Positions 17,798-27,825 of a stretch of DNA of 64,000 nucleotides are shown here, piece after piece. The stretch comes from Sulfitobacter sp. D7 (GTDB lineage: Bacteria > Pseudomonadota > Alphaproteobacteria > Rhodobacterales > Rhodobacteraceae), in contig NZ_CP020694.1 of NCBI RefSeq assembly GCF_003611275.1, forward strand, positions 1,054,001 through 1,118,000, read 5' to 3'. The translations under genes were made by a program, and so were the position numbers. Under the pieces are notes generated by a model that saw only the letters and a list, made by a program, of their open reading frames with translations, was not told the DNA's origin and searched no databases. How positions within the stretch are numbered: position 1 is the stretch's first letter; each line of letters starts with the position of its first letter.

Positions 17798-18538
17798 GTG
17801 AAATTGTTGAATGCCCTTGGCGCATTTGCCGTCATCGCCCTGCTTTCGGCCTGCGAGGTGGCACCGGTTCAGACAGGGCCGATCCAGGTCGACCGGCCGC
17901 AGACCACCGGGCAGCAGACCACTGGGCAGTCGGGCCCACGGCTAAGCGCGAACGCCGCCGCGCGGAGCTTCGTGCAGGTGGTTCGCACGCTTGAGCCCGT
18001 GGCCGAGCGGGAGTGCCGCAACCGCACCACGGGGATGAATTGCGACTTCAATATCGTGGTCGATGATCGCCCCGGCCAGCCTGCCAACGCCTTTCAAACG
18101 TTAGATAAAAACGGCCGCCCGATTGTCGCCTTTACCTTGGCGTTGATTGCCGATGCCCGCAACGAAGACGAACTGGCCTTCGTGCTGGGCCATGAGGCCG
18201 CGCATCACATCGCGGGCCATATTGGCCGCCAGCAGCAAAACGCCATGGCGGGCGCGGTGATCTTTGCCGGGATCGCCACGCTCAGCGGTGGGGACGCGAC
18301 CGCTGTGCGCACGGCGCAGGAACTGGGTGCTGAGGTCGGCGCGCGGCGGTACTCTAAGGACTTCGAGCTTGAGGCCGATGCGCTTGGCACGATCATCACC
18401 GCGCGGGCGGGCTATAATCCGTTGCGGGGGGCGGAATTCTTTACCCGCATTCCCGATCCCGGCGACCGTTTCCTTGGCACGCATCCGCCCAACAGTTCGC
18501 GGATCGATATCGTGCGGCGCACCATGGCGGGGCTGTGA
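17798..18538 (+). CDS. M48-family metallopeptidase, lipoprotein
   Basis: 246 aa with a GTG start at 17798. A lipoprotein signal ends in the lipobox LLSAC (Cys19). The zinc motif HEAAHH begins at His132 and the third ligand is probably the Glu in FELEADALG near residue 189, giving the gluzincin HEXXH...E arrangement of M48 (LoiP/BepA-like) proteases. It ends with DRFLGTHPPNSSRI, also typical of the family. Probably a periplasmic-side envelope quality-control protease. The YigZ-like gene follows within a few bases. Confidence 0.9.
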   Translation: MKLLNALGAFAVIALLSACEVAPVQTGPIQVDRPQTTGQQTTGQSGPRLSANAAARSFVQVVRTLEPVAERECRNRTTGMNCDFNIVVDDRPGQPANAFQTLDKNGRPIVAFTLALIADARNEDELAFVLGHEAAHHIAGHIGRQQQNAMAGAVIFAGIATLSGGDATAVRTAQELGAEVGARRYSKDFELEADALGTIITARAGYNPLRGAEFFTRIPDPGDRFLGTHPPNSSRIDIVRRTMAGL

Positions 18539-18542
18539 CGGT

Positions 18543-18899
18543 TTGCGCAAATTGGGGCAGGTACTGAACGACCGCGGATCGAAATACGCGGTGTCGGGCT
18601 GTTCCGCGCGCAATCGTGCCGAGGTCGACGCCGCGTTAAAAGACCTCAAGCGCGAGAAATCCTACGCCAAGGCCACGCATAACACATGGGCGGTGCTGTT
18701 CTCAGACGGCGGCCCGCTGAAAGGAGATGATGGCGAATCCGGTGCCGGGATGGTGATCCTGCGCATGCTGGAGCGGGAAGGGCTGGAAGATCACCTTATC
18801 GTCGTCACCCGTTGGTACGGCGGCAAACATCTGGGCGGAGATCGCTTTCGCCATGTCCAGACCTGCGTGCGGGCCTATCTGGATGCGGTGGCGGCCTAA
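18543..18899 (+). CDS. short YigZ/IMPACT-family (UPF0029 N-domain) protein
   Basis: About 118 aa. It contains DRGSKYAVSG, KATHNTWAVLF, DDGESGAGMVILRMLE and HLIVVTRWYGGKHLGGDRFRHV, the conserved core of the UPF0029/YigZ N-terminal domain. There is no in-frame ATG or GTG after the upstream stop. TTG at 18543 is the best start, so the start is uncertain. It is shorter than YigZ (about 200 aa) and lacks the C-terminal domain. Probably coupled to the M48 gene. Biochemical role unknown. Confidence 0.75.
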   Translation: MRKLGQVLNDRGSKYAVSGCSARNRAEVDAALKDLKREKSYAKATHNTWAVLFSDGGPLKGDDGESGAGMVILRMLEREGLEDHLIVVTRWYGGKHLGGDRFRHVQTCVRAYLDAVAA

Positions 18900-19516
18900 A
18901 GGCTCAGTGCAATCGCGGCAAAGAAACAGGCCGTGGCGATCAACACAAAGACATGCCAGATCGCATTTTGATAGCGCATGCCGGGGTGGGCATAGATCAA
19001 TGTGCCCGCCGAATAGGTTAGCCCGCCCGCGGCCACCAGCGCCAAGGCGGCACCGGGCAAATTGTGCCACATCGGGTAGATCAACAGGACCGAGAGCCAC
19101 CCCATCCCGAGGTAGAGCGCCAGTGACCCCCGCGCATCGGTGCGCCAGAACCAGAGCTTTGCCACCGCGCCGATCACCGCGAGCGCCCAGACCACGCCCA
19201 AAATGCCGTAGGCAAATCCCGAGCCGATCACCATGACAAGCGGCGTGTAAGTGCCCGCGATCTTGAAATAGATCGCCGCGTGGTCGACACGGCCCAGAAA
19301 AGCGCGACTGCGGTCGAAGGGCAGCAGGTGGTAGACGGCGGAGGCGGTGAAGGAGGCAAGGATACACGCCGCATAGATCACGGTGGCGGTCAGCGTGCCC
19401 TCCTGACCTGCGGCGTGCATCATCAGAAAGATGCTGGCAGGGATAGCAAATCCGAGGCTGAGCAGATGCACTGTGCCATCAGCCAAGGTCTCAGAAATGG
19501 AGGTCGGATAAGCCAT
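18896..19516 (-). CDS. hemolysin III (HlyIII/TrhA) family membrane protein
   Basis: 206 aa from the ATG at 19514-19516 (MAYPTSISETLADGTVHLLS); a start 30 bases further out is possible. Seven hydrophobic segments. Family landmarks are SAVYHLLPFDRSRAFLGRVDHAAIYFKIAGTYTPLVMV near the middle and HPGMRYQNAIWHVFVLIATACFF at the end, with the conserved histidines. The family belongs to the PAQR/adipoQ-receptor-like superfamily and is linked to membrane lipid homeostasis. Its stop overlaps the convergent YigZ-like gene by four bases. Confidence 0.88.
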   Translation of the reverse strand: MAYPTSISETLADGTVHLLSLGFAIPASIFLMMHAAGQEGTLTATVIYAACILASFTASAVYHLLPFDRSRAFLGRVDHAAIYFKIAGTYTPLVMVIGSGFAYGILGVVWALAVIGAVAKLWFWRTDARGSLALYLGMGWLSVLLIYPMWHNLPGAALALVAAGGLTYSAGTLIYAHPGMRYQNAIWHVFVLIATACFFAAIALSL

Positions 19517-19585
19517 GCCGAAAAGGTAGCAGCGTCGTTCTGCCATGCCATAGGTGACGCAGCGTCAATCGGGCGGCCCGACGGA

Positions 19586-19969
19586 TCAGCGCGGTTTGTT
19601 GCCGTCGATCCAGCGCGACATCAGGGTTTTGTCGCGAAAACACTCCTGCGGCACATCGCGGCGTTTCAAGCGCGCGATGCGTTCGGCAAAGGCGACCTGT
19701 TTGGCCGAGGGGTAGGCGGCAAACGGCCCCTCCAGCGCCTGCGGCCTATGGGCGTCGATCCATTCCGAAACCGCTGCGCGGTCTGCTTCGATCCCGTCGG
19801 GAAGGTCATCGCCCGTTCTCTTGGCAAGGGTCCGGGCGTATTGCATCTGTTTTTCGGTCGCGGGCATGCGGCGGTCGGCCTGTTTGGGCTGTGCACTGTC
19901 ACTGCCGCGCGGCGGGCGACCCTGTTGGTCAGGATCGAAGATGCCGGGAAACTGAGGTTGAAAAGACAT
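19586..19969 (-). CDS. hypothetical protein with duplicated 40-residue repeat
   Basis: 127 aa. After a proline/glutamine-rich start, two similar units follow: PATEKQMQYARTLAKRTGDD...AVSEWIDAHRP (about 36-76) and PSAKQVAFAERIARLKRRD...LMSRWIDGNKP (about 86-126). Each has the pattern P-[ST]-x-K-Q-x-x-[YF]-A and ends in a WID core. A GAGGAAT ribosome site precedes the ATG. Similar units are, from memory, found at the ends of alphaproteobacterial topoisomerases, so a nucleic-acid role is possible but unproven. Confidence 0.72.
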   Translation of the reverse strand: MSFQPQFPGIFDPDQQGRPPRGSDSAQPKQADRRMPATEKQMQYARTLAKRTGDDLPDGIEADRAAVSEWIDAHRPQALEGPFAAYPSAKQVAFAERIARLKRRDVPQECFRDKTLMSRWIDGNKPR

Positions 19970-20109
19970 GTGGTCATTCCTCTGCTACTGCGTTCTACAT
20001 ATAGAACAGAAAGGGAACAGATTCAAGTCTCTCCGTAGTCGCGCCCTTTCTTGTAGGTATATCTAGTAGGGAGGTGGTTTGGTTCCACAATATCGGCGAA
20101 TTGTGCGAC

Positions 20110-21000
20110 CTAGTGCAATCTCGCAGCGGCCTCAGCGATAAGCTCTGCCGCTCTGCGCATTCGGGCGGGCAGGGGCCGCCCACGCCGCGAGGCGAGCCAA
20201 AGTTCATGCCAGCGCCGTTTGGGCAGAGGCAGCAGCCGAAGCTGGTCCTTCGCGGCAAAAGTCTCGACCCCGCTGCGGGGCAAAAGCGTGTAGCCCACCC
20301 CCCGCGCCACCGCCGCCGGAATCTGGCCGATTTGGTTCACATAGCCACGCAGGCGGATCCGGTCGGCCCCCGGATAGCTGCCCGGAAAATTCAACTGCAA
20401 CAGATCGTCGGCATAGGCAAAGCCATCGGGATGCGCGATGAAGCCGTGCGCTTCAAGATCGGCGAAACTTTCTATCTGTTCCAATGCATTAACCGGTAGA
20501 ACAAGGCAAAGTTCCTCGCGTCCCAGATGCTGGGCTTCCAGTCTGGCATGGGCGGGATCATCGGCGAGCACGCCCAGATCGAACCGCCCATCCAGCAACC
20601 CGGCGCGGATCGTGGCTTGGGGTGCGGCTTCGAGGTGCAGGGAGAGGTCCGGCGCGTTGGCCATCCACTCTAGCAGCAGGGGCTGGAGCAATATGGCGAA
20701 ACTGCCGGAGCAGGCGATATGCACCACGCCGCAGTCGGGCAGATCGGTGGCGATCCGTTCGCGCAGTCGCTGCTCTTCGCGGCGGCGGGCAAGGCCGGTC
20801 TCGAACAGCGCTTCGCCCGCCGGGGTCAGGGTGAAACTTTTCCCATCGCGGGCGATCAGCGGCTGGCCCAGTTGATCCTCAAGCTTGCGCAGATGCTGCG
20901 ACACGCCGGGCTGCGTCATGTTGAGCCGCTCTGCCGTGCGGGTGAAATGGCCCGCCTCGCAAAGGGTGGTGAAGGTCTCAAGCCAAGTGGCATTCAGCAT
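20110..21000 (-). CDS. LysR-family transcriptional regulator
   Basis: 296 aa. The N-terminal winged helix-turn-helix spans residues 1-60 (LETFTTLCEAGHFTRTAERLNMTQPGVSQHLRKLEDQLGQPL), followed by a LysR effector-binding domain. It is transcribed away from a VOC-family gene, with a long inverted repeat in between. By the usual LysR arrangement it is likely to control that gene and itself. The effector is unknown. Confidence 0.92.
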   Translation of the reverse strand: MLNATWLETFTTLCEAGHFTRTAERLNMTQPGVSQHLRKLEDQLGQPLIARDGKSFTLTPAGEALFETGLARRREEQRLRERIATDLPDCGVVHIACSGSFAILLQPLLLEWMANAPDLSLHLEAAPQATIRAGLLDGRFDLGVLADDPAHARLEAQHLGREELCLVLPVNALEQIESFADLEAHGFIAHPDGFAYADDLLQLNFPGSYPGADRIRLRGYVNQIGQIPAAVARGVGYTLLPRSGVETFAAKDQLRLLPLPKRRWHELWLASRRGRPLPARMRRAAELIAEAAARLH

Positions 21001-21037
21001 ATCAAACGTTTCGTTATGATTTAGATGAGGTTTGATA
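21000..21037. promoter_or_regulatory. inverted repeat between the LysR and VOC genes
   Basis: TATCAAAC (21000-21007) and GTTTGATA (21030-21037) are exact inverse complements 22 bp apart. They start at the lysR initiation codon and lie 59 bp before the VOC gene. This fits the regulatory and activation sites of a LysR-type regulator. Confidence 0.5.
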
Positions 21038-21095
21038 ATTTCATATGTGGGGCGTGCCTGTCTATCTCAAGCTCAACGCAAACAGGAGATACCCC

Positions 21096-21590
21096 ATGAC
21101 CACCCCCCGTACCTTTTCCCACATCGGCCTATCCGTGCCGGACCTCGACGCTGCGGTTAAATTCTATTCCGAAGTGTTGGGCTTTTACGTCGTGATGCAG
21201 CCCACCGAAGCGGTAGAAGAAGACACGGCCATCGGCGTCATGTGCACCGATGTCTTCGGCCCCGGCTGGGGTTCGCTGCGCATTGCCCATCTTGCGACAG
21301 CGGATGGCATCGGCATCGAAATCTTTGAATTCCCCGGCAATTACGCCCCCGAGGAGAAGCTAGAGCACAAGCGCCACGGCACGTTCCATTTTGCCATCCA
21401 AGACCCGGATGTTGAAGGGTTGTTGGAGCGGATCGTCGCGGCGGGCGGCAAGCAGCGGATGCCGGTGCGGGAGTATTTCCCGGGCGAGAAACCCTACCGC
21501 ATGGTCTATGTCGAAGACCCCTTTGGCATCGTGTTCGAGCTTTACAGCCACAGCTATGAACTGACCTATTCGGCAGGCGCCTACGCCTGA
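21096..21590 (+). CDS. VOC-superfamily (glyoxalase/dioxygenase-type) protein
   Basis: 164 aa from the ATG at 21096, preceded by AGGAGA. The paired beta-alpha-beta-beta-beta modules of the vicinal-oxygen-chelate fold are visible: FSHIGLSVPDLDAAVKFYSEVLGFYVV at the start and HKRHGTFHFAIQDPDVEGLLERIVAAGGKQ in the second half. The likely metal ligands are His9, His93 or His97, and the Glu in GIVFELYSHS. Activity could be glyoxalase, extradiol dioxygenase or resistance protein. Probably controlled by the divergent LysR gene. Confidence 0.85.
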   Translation: MTTPRTFSHIGLSVPDLDAAVKFYSEVLGFYVVMQPTEAVEEDTAIGVMCTDVFGPGWGSLRIAHLATADGIGIEIFEFPGNYAPEEKLEHKRHGTFHFAIQDPDVEGLLERIVAAGGKQRMPVREYFPGEKPYRMVYVEDPFGIVFELYSHSYELTYSAGAYA

Positions 21591-21606
21591 TCGGTCACCG
21601 GGGGCG

Positions 21607-22980
21607 TCAGGTGATCTGACGGCCCCAAAGGTCGTATTCGCCTGCTTCTTCGACTTCAACGGTAACGATATCGCCGACTTTGAGTTTCTGGAAATCCTCG
21701 TCGATGAAAAGGTTGCCGTCGATCTCAGGCGCGTCGGCCTTGGTGCGGCAGGTGGCAGCGTCTTCGTCGATCTCGTCAACGATCACGTCGATGCGCTTGC
21801 CGACCTTGGCGGCGAGCTTGGCCTCGGAAATGGCCTGCGCCTTTTCCATGAAGCGATCCCAGCGGTCTTGTTTGACCTCTGGCGCGACATGGTCAGGCAG
21901 GGCGTTCGACCGCGCGCCTTCGACGTTTTCATATTGGAAGCACCCGACCCGGTCGAGTTGCGCCTCGTCCAGCCAATCGAGCAGGGTTTGGAACTCGGCC
22001 TCAGTCTCACCCGGATAGCCGACGATGAAGGTCGAGCGCAGGGTGATGTCGGGGCAGGTATCGCGCCACGCGGCGATCTCATCCAGCGTCTTGGAGGCCG
22101 CCGCGGGCCGGGCCATGCGTTTCAGCACATCCGGGTGGGCATGTTGAAAGGGAATATCGAGGTAGGGCAGCACCAGCCCTTCGGCCATGAGCGGGATCAG
22201 TTTGCGCACATGGGGGTAGGGGTAGACGTAGTGCAGGCGTACCCAAGCGCCAAGCGAGCCAAGATCACGCGCGAGATCGGTGATATGCGCACGGTGCCCA
22301 CGGTCTTCGGCGTGTTTGATGTCGACCCCGTAGGCAGAGGTATCTTGGCTGATGACCAGCAGTTCCTTCACGCCATTGTCGACCAGCCGTTCGGCTTCGC
22401 GCATCACCGCGTGGGCGGGGCGGCTTTGCAGGCGGCCGCGCATGTCGGGGATGATGCAGAACTTGCACTTGTGGTTACAGCCCTCGGAAATCTTGAGGTA
22501 GCTGTAATGCCGCGGGGTCAGCGAGACCTGTTGCGCGGGCAGCAGATCGATAAACGGGTCAGGGCTGGGCGGCACTGCCCCATGCACCGCGTCGAGCACC
22601 TGTTCATATTGATGCGGGCCGGTCACGGCGAGGATCTTGGGGTGGTGTTCGCGGATATAGTCAGGCTCGGCCCCCAAACAGCCGGTGACGATCACCTTGC
22701 CGTTCTCGGTCAGCGCTTCGCCAATGGCGTCAAGGCTCTCGGCCTTGGCACTGTCGAGGAAACCGCAGGTGTTCACGATCACCGCGTCGGCACCTGCGTA
22801 GTCAGGCGACACGCCATAGCCCTCGGCGCGCAGCCGCGTCAGGATGCGTTCAGAATCCACCAGCGCCTTGGGGCAGCCAAGGCTGACCATGCCGATTGTC
22901 GGCTGGCCGGGGCGGGCGGGGTTGCTGATCTTCGCTTGTGGGGCGAGGTCGGGGCGCAGATTGGGTGGGTTTGTGCTCAT
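21607..22980 (-). CDS. rimO: ribosomal protein S12 methylthiotransferase RimO
   Basis: 457 aa radical-SAM methylthiotransferase. The N-terminal UPF0004 domain has cysteines 36, 72 and 101 for the auxiliary cluster. The radical-SAM motif CNHKCKFC is at 168-175. A C-terminal TRAM domain follows ([21 protein letters not shown]). The [14 protein letters not shown] start and the sequence [12 protein letters not shown] distinguish RimO from MiaB. It adds a methylthio group to Asp of ribosomal protein S12. Confidence 0.95.
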   Translation of the reverse strand: MSTNPPNLRPDLAPQAKISNPARPGQPTIGMVSLGCPKALVDSERILTRLRAEGYGVSPDYAGADAVIVNTCGFLDSAKAESLDAIGEALTENGKVIVTGCLGAEPDYIREHHPKILAVTGPHQYEQVLDAVHGAVPPSPDPFIDLLPAQQVSLTPRHYSYLKISEGCNHKCKFCIIPDMRGRLQSRPAHAVMREAERLVDNGVKELLVISQDTSAYGVDIKHAEDRGHRAHITDLARDLGSLGAWVRLHYVYPYPHVRKLIPLMAEGLVLPYLDIPFQHAHPDVLKRMARPAAASKTLDEIAAWRDTCPDITLRSTFIVGYPGETEAEFQTLLDWLDEAQLDRVGCFQYENVEGARSNALPDHVAPEVKQDRWDRFMEKAQAISEAKLAAKVGKRIDVIVDEIDEDAATCRTKADAPEIDGNLFIDEDFQKLKVGDIVTVEVEEAGEYDLWGRQIT

Positions 22981-23042
22981 GCATTGCGCTATAAGGCATG
23001 CGAGTGAGCGGGGAAAGAGCCGCCGGGCAGGAGGAGAGAGCC

Positions 23043-24980
23043 ATGAGATGGATTATACGCGGCATCGGCGCGCTGTTGCTGATCGGTGTGATTGTGCTGG
23101 GGGGGCTGTTTTTGCTGCCGGGTGACCGGATCGCGCGGATCGCAAGTGACCAACTCAGCCGAATGACCGGGCGCGCGGTGTCAATCACCGGCGATGTGGG
23201 CGTGACGCTCTGGCCGGTGCTGGGGGTGACTGCGGGCGGGCTTGAGGTCGGCAATGCCGATTGGACCGATAAGGGCGCGATGCTGACGGCGGCGAATGCA
23301 GCGATTGGGGTGGATGCGGGCGCGCTTTTGCGCGGTGAGATACGCATCACCAATATCGCGGCGCAAAGCCCGGTGATCCGGCTGGAGCAGCGCCGCGACG
23401 GGCGGGCGAGTTGGCAGTTCACCGACAGCAGCAGCGGTGCGCGGATTGAGACGCAGAGCGAACCGACCGCCAGCCGCCGCCCCCTGAGCATTCAGAAGCT
23501 GACGGTGACCGATGCCACGCTGATCTATGACGCCGAAGGGGCCGATGTGCTGCGCTATGAAGGTGTCGATCTGGCGCTCGATTGGCCCGAGCGGGGCGGG
23601 GCCGCGGATATCACCGCCAGCATGGCCCCGGCGGGGGAGGCGGTTCAGCTTGCCGCGCGGATCGAAGGCTTTGCGGATTTTCTGGAGGGCGGCGTGCAGC
23701 CACTGCGCGCGGATGTTGCGACGCGCGGGGGCGAAGTCTCTTTCGATGGGCGCGGATCGCTCAATGGTGCACTGGCGGGGGATCTGCGGGTCGATAGCCC
23801 CGATACGGCGCGGTTTCTGGCGTCTTTCGGGGCGGGCGGTGTCACGCTGCCACGGGGGTTGGGCCAGTCGGTCGATCTGCGCAGTGGGCTGACGCTGACG
23901 GCAGATCGGCGTTTGGCGCTGCGCAACATCGCGGTGGATTTGGGCGGCAATAGCCTGACCGGGCAAGCCGATCTGGCGCTGAACGGCACGCCGAGGATCA
24001 CCGCGAACCTGCGCACCGGGGCGCTGGACCTCTCGGCCCTGTCGGACGAAACGGCAGAGACGGGCGGCAGCGGCAGCCCGACAACGGCGGGTCTGGAGGG
24101 GTGGTCTCGGCAGGAAATCAACGCGGATTGGCTTGCGGCTTTCGACGGCGACATCGCGCTGAGCGCTGAGAGCATTGATCTGGGGCAACTCGCTCTTGGG
24201 CCCACACGGGCCGTGCTGCGCAACGACCGCGCGCGGATGGTGTTCGATCTGCAGGATATGAGCGCCTATGGCGGCAAGGTTGCCGGTGAATTCGTGATGA
24301 ACAACCGCAGCGGCCTATCCGTGGGGGGCAAGCTGAGGGCGCAGGGCGTACAGATGCGCGACCTGTTGGAGGATACCGCCGGGGTGACGCGCTTTACCGG
24401 GGACGGAACTGCGGAGGTGTCGTTCCTCGGCTCCGGGCAGTCCGTAGATGCAATCATGCGCTCGCTCAGTGGGGCGGGGGTGCTGACCATGGGGCGCGGC
24501 ACGATTGCCGGGATCGATCTAGACGCGCTACTGGGCTCGGTCGATGCCAAGGGCGGCAGTACGGTATTTGATTCCGTGGATGCGACGTTCGATATCGCTC
24601 AGGGTATCTTGCGCAATGACGATCTGCTGATGCTGCTGCCGAACTTCAACGCGACCGGGGCAGGGCAGGTCAATCTGGGCGCACGGACGCTCGACTATAC
24701 CGTCACCCCCAAAGCGCTGCGCGTCAATGCCGCGCGCGGCGGGCTGGCGGTGCCGGTGCGGATCACCGGGCCATGGGCGGACCCTGAGATCAAGGCCGAT
24801 CTGCGCGCCGCGATCGACTTGAATTTCGCCGAGGAAAAGCAGCGGGCCGAGGATGTGGTGCGCGAGAAAATCCAAGAAGAGTTGAGTATCTCGCCGGATG
24901 ACAGCCGCTCAACCGAGGATATCGTGAAGGATGAGTTGGAGAATGCGTTGAAACGCGAGTTGTTCAAACTCTTCGACTAG
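23043..24980 (+). CDS. AsmA-family protein
   Basis: 645 aa from the ATG at 23043, which follows GGAGGAGAG. One N-terminal membrane helix (residues 5-23) leads into a long, beta-rich periplasmic chain. The AsmA N-terminal motif [39 protein letters not shown] lies near 36-74. The AsmA_2-type C-terminal part has the segment [37 protein letters not shown]. AsmA-like proteins act in envelope lipid transport and outer membrane biogenesis. The end is rich in charged residues. Confidence 0.88.
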   Translation: MRWIIRGIGALLLIGVIVLGGLFLLPGDRIARIASDQLSRMTGRAVSITGDVGVTLWPVLGVTAGGLEVGNADWTDKGAMLTAANAAIGVDAGALLRGEIRITNIAAQSPVIRLEQRRDGRASWQFTDSSSGARIETQSEPTASRRPLSIQKLTVTDATLIYDAEGADVLRYEGVDLALDWPERGGAADITASMAPAGEAVQLAARIEGFADFLEGGVQPLRADVATRGGEVSFDGRGSLNGALAGDLRVDSPDTARFLASFGAGGVTLPRGLGQSVDLRSGLTLTADRRLALRNIAVDLGGNSLTGQADLALNGTPRITANLRTGALDLSALSDETAETGGSGSPTTAGLEGWSRQEINADWLAAFDGDIALSAESIDLGQLALGPTRAVLRNDRARMVFDLQDMSAYGGKVAGEFVMNNRSGLSVGGKLRAQGVQMRDLLEDTAGVTRFTGDGTAEVSFLGSGQSVDAIMRSLSGAGVLTMGRGTIAGIDLDALLGSVDAKGGSTVFDSVDATFDIAQGILRNDDLLMLLPNFNATGAGQVNLGARTLDYTVTPKALRVNAARGGLAVPVRITGPWADPEIKADLRAAIDLNFAEEKQRAEDVVREKIQEELSISPDDSRSTEDIVKDELENALKRELFKLFD

Positions 24981-25076
24981 CGCGAAGCCTTGCCCGCCCG
25001 CCCTTCGCGCGAAACTCATGGTGGCGCATGGGGGCGGGCTGCGGTAAGGCTGGCGCGACATTCTAGGAGAGGCGCA

Positions 25077-26309
<1,233 letters not shown>

Positions 26310-26337
26310 ATCCGCTTCCGAATCTGATTAGAATTTG

Positions 26338-26371
26338 ACGGGCCCGTGTGAAAACGCGGGCCCGTTTTTTT
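26338..26371 (+). terminator. rho-independent terminator of trpB
   Basis: ACGGGCCCG pairs perfectly with CGGGCCCGT over a ten-base loop and is followed by seven T residues. It starts 29 bp after the trpB stop. Confidence 0.92.
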
Positions 26372-26743
26372 GGGCCGAAGCCAATCGCGCGATTTTCGCA
26401 TAAACTTTGCGCCGGGGGCGAAGTTCTTTGCCAAAAAAGAGCGAAAAAACTTTCACATTGAGAAAAGACCCGCTAGCCTTCGCCTACAGCCCGCGCGCCT
26501 GCCCGCGAAACTCTGTTTCGCCCTTGCAGGCTTGACGCTAAGGCATCTTTCCCTCGTTTTTCGCTCTGCCATGGCTCCGTAAACCAAAGTTTATGACGCT
26601 CTTACAGGGGTTTAGATCGGCCGATTTAAACCCGGGGCAGATAGCCAATACCCCCTCGAATGCCCTTTTCCATGTCATCCCAACGACGCCGCGTCACTGA
26701 TGATCGGCTCGCAACCCACCCCGGGACTGAAAAGGAACACGAT
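26372..26743. other. 372-bp gap between trpB and the tandem secreted-protein genes
   Basis: No convincing coding frame. The AT-rich centre and the CTGAAAAGGAAC just before 26744 suggest the promoter and ribosome site of the tandem gene cluster. Nothing else was recognised. Confidence 0.5.
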
Positions 26744-27010
26744 ATGAAAAACGCATTCGCAACCGCCTCACTGATCCTTGCCACAGCAGGCACAGCCGCC
26801 TTCGCACAGGGCATGGAAGGCCAGCGCATCGGCTACAACGACGAGACCGACAATGGCGTTTCCTACTCCAGCCGCAGCGAAGCTGTGGATGAGGCCAAAC
26901 TGGAAAACTTCAAAGACGGTATCCTGCGCGCCGAAGACCTGTCCGATGTGACCATCACCGTCTTCCCGACCGCGCAGAGCGACGCTTCGGTCAACCGCTT
27001 CCCGCGCTAA
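26744..27010 (+). CDS. small secreted protein, tandem copy 1
   Basis: 88 aa from the ATG at 26744. A clear signal peptide (about 1-21) has a likely cleavage site in AFAQG. The mature chain is about 67 residues, hydrophilic, with GMEGQRIGYNDETDNGVSYSSRSEAVDEAKLENFK, then VTITVFPTAQSDASVNRFPR at the end. No cysteines and no known domain. It is nearly identical to copy 2 over the mature region, and the start-to-start distance is exactly 306 bp. Predicted periplasmic or extracellular; function unknown. Confidence 0.85.
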   Translation: MKNAFATASLILATAGTAAFAQGMEGQRIGYNDETDNGVSYSSRSEAVDEAKLENFKDGILRAEDLSDVTITVFPTAQSDASVNRFPR

Positions 27011-27049
27011 TCACCGCGCGACCCCAACTTTCCCCCGAAAGGACACGAC

Positions 27050-27316
27050 ATGAAAAAGACACTCGCAACAACCGCCCTGATCCTCGCCACAGCAAGCACC
27101 GCTGCTTTCGCTCAAGGCATGGAAGGCCAGCGCATCGGCTACAACGACAAGACCGACAATGGCGTTTCCTACTCCAGCCGCAGCGAAGCTGTGGATGAGA
27201 CCAAACTGGAAAACTTCAAAGCCGGTATCCTGCGCGCCGAAGACCTGTCCGACGTGACCATCACCGTCTTCCCGACCGCGCAGAGCGACGCTTCGGTCAA
27301 CCGTTTCCCGCGCTGA
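27050..27316 (+). CDS. small secreted protein, tandem copy 2
   Basis: 88 aa with signal peptide MKKTLATTALILATASTAAFAQ. The mature part differs from copy 1 at only a few residues (DK for DE, ETK for EAK, KAG for KDG). The ribosome site GAAAGGA precedes the ATG by seven bases. The near-identity of DNA including the spacer indicates recent duplication or gene conversion. No domain recognised. Confidence 0.87.
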   Translation: MKKTLATTALILATASTAAFAQGMEGQRIGYNDKTDNGVSYSSRSEAVDETKLENFKAGILRAEDLSDVTITVFPTAQSDASVNRFPR

Positions 27317-27355
27317 TCACGGCGCGACCCCAACTTTCCCCCGAAAGGACACGAC

Positions 27356-27622
27356 ATGAAAAAGACACTCGCAACAACCGCCCTGATCCTCGCAACAGCA
27401 GGTTCCGCTGCTTTCGCCCAAGGCATGGAAGGCCAGCAAATCGGCTATAACGACAAAGCGGATGCAGGCGTTTCCTACTCCAGCCGCAATGACGCGGTCG
27501 ACAACGTGAAACTGGACATCTTCAACAGCGGCACCTTCCGCGCCGAAGACACATCCGACGTCACCGTCACCGTCTTTCCCGCCGCGCAAGACGCCGCGAA
27601 AGTGAACAGCTTCCCGCGCTAA
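27356..27622 (+). CDS. small secreted protein, tandem copy 3 (diverged)
   Basis: 88 aa. The signal peptide is almost identical to that of copy 2, but the mature chain differs more: QQIGYNDKADAGVSYSSRND, LDIFNSGTFRAEDTSDVTV and the end AAKVNSFPR. The family pattern GYND-x(6)-GVSYSSR and the terminal FPR are kept, which suggests selection on these parts. It shares the spacer and ribosome site with copy 2. Confidence 0.87.
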   Translation: MKKTLATTALILATAGSAAFAQGMEGQQIGYNDKADAGVSYSSRNDAVDNVKLDIFNSGTFRAEDTSDVTVTVFPAAQDAAKVNSFPR

Positions 27623-27704
27623 ATCCGGGCTGATGCCATCTAAGGCATTGCGCTAAAACAATCTTCCGGCCAGCGAAGCCTCCCTTATACTGGCCTCAAG
27701 ACAA

Positions 27705-27728
27705 TGCACTCGCCCTTCGGGGCGGGTG
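27705..27728 (+). other. stable hairpin with TTCG tetraloop
   Basis: GCACTCGCCC pairs with GGGCGGGTGC (one G-T wobble) around a TTCG loop closed by C-G, the classic very stable tetraloop. No T-run follows, so it may be a 3' protective hairpin of the tandem gene transcript or part of a small RNA rather than a classical terminator. Confidence 0.55.
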
Positions 27729-27825
27729 CCAAATCACTAAGGGTTGATCACGGCGCATGGCCGCCATCCCTTGCACTTCGGTGTGCCGCGGTTAAATACG
27801 GCGGATACCAAGGCAAGGCTTCACC

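Larger units (their letters stand above)
26744..27622 (+). repeat. tandem triplication, exact 306-bp period
   Basis: Start codons at 26744, 27050 and 27356 are each 306 bp apart, and each gene is 267 bp followed by a 39-bp spacer. The two internal spacers (27011-27049 and 27317-27355) differ at a single position and both contain AACTTTCCCCCGAAAGGACA. Copies 1 and 2 are closest; copy 3 has diverged in its mature part. Confidence 0.93.
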
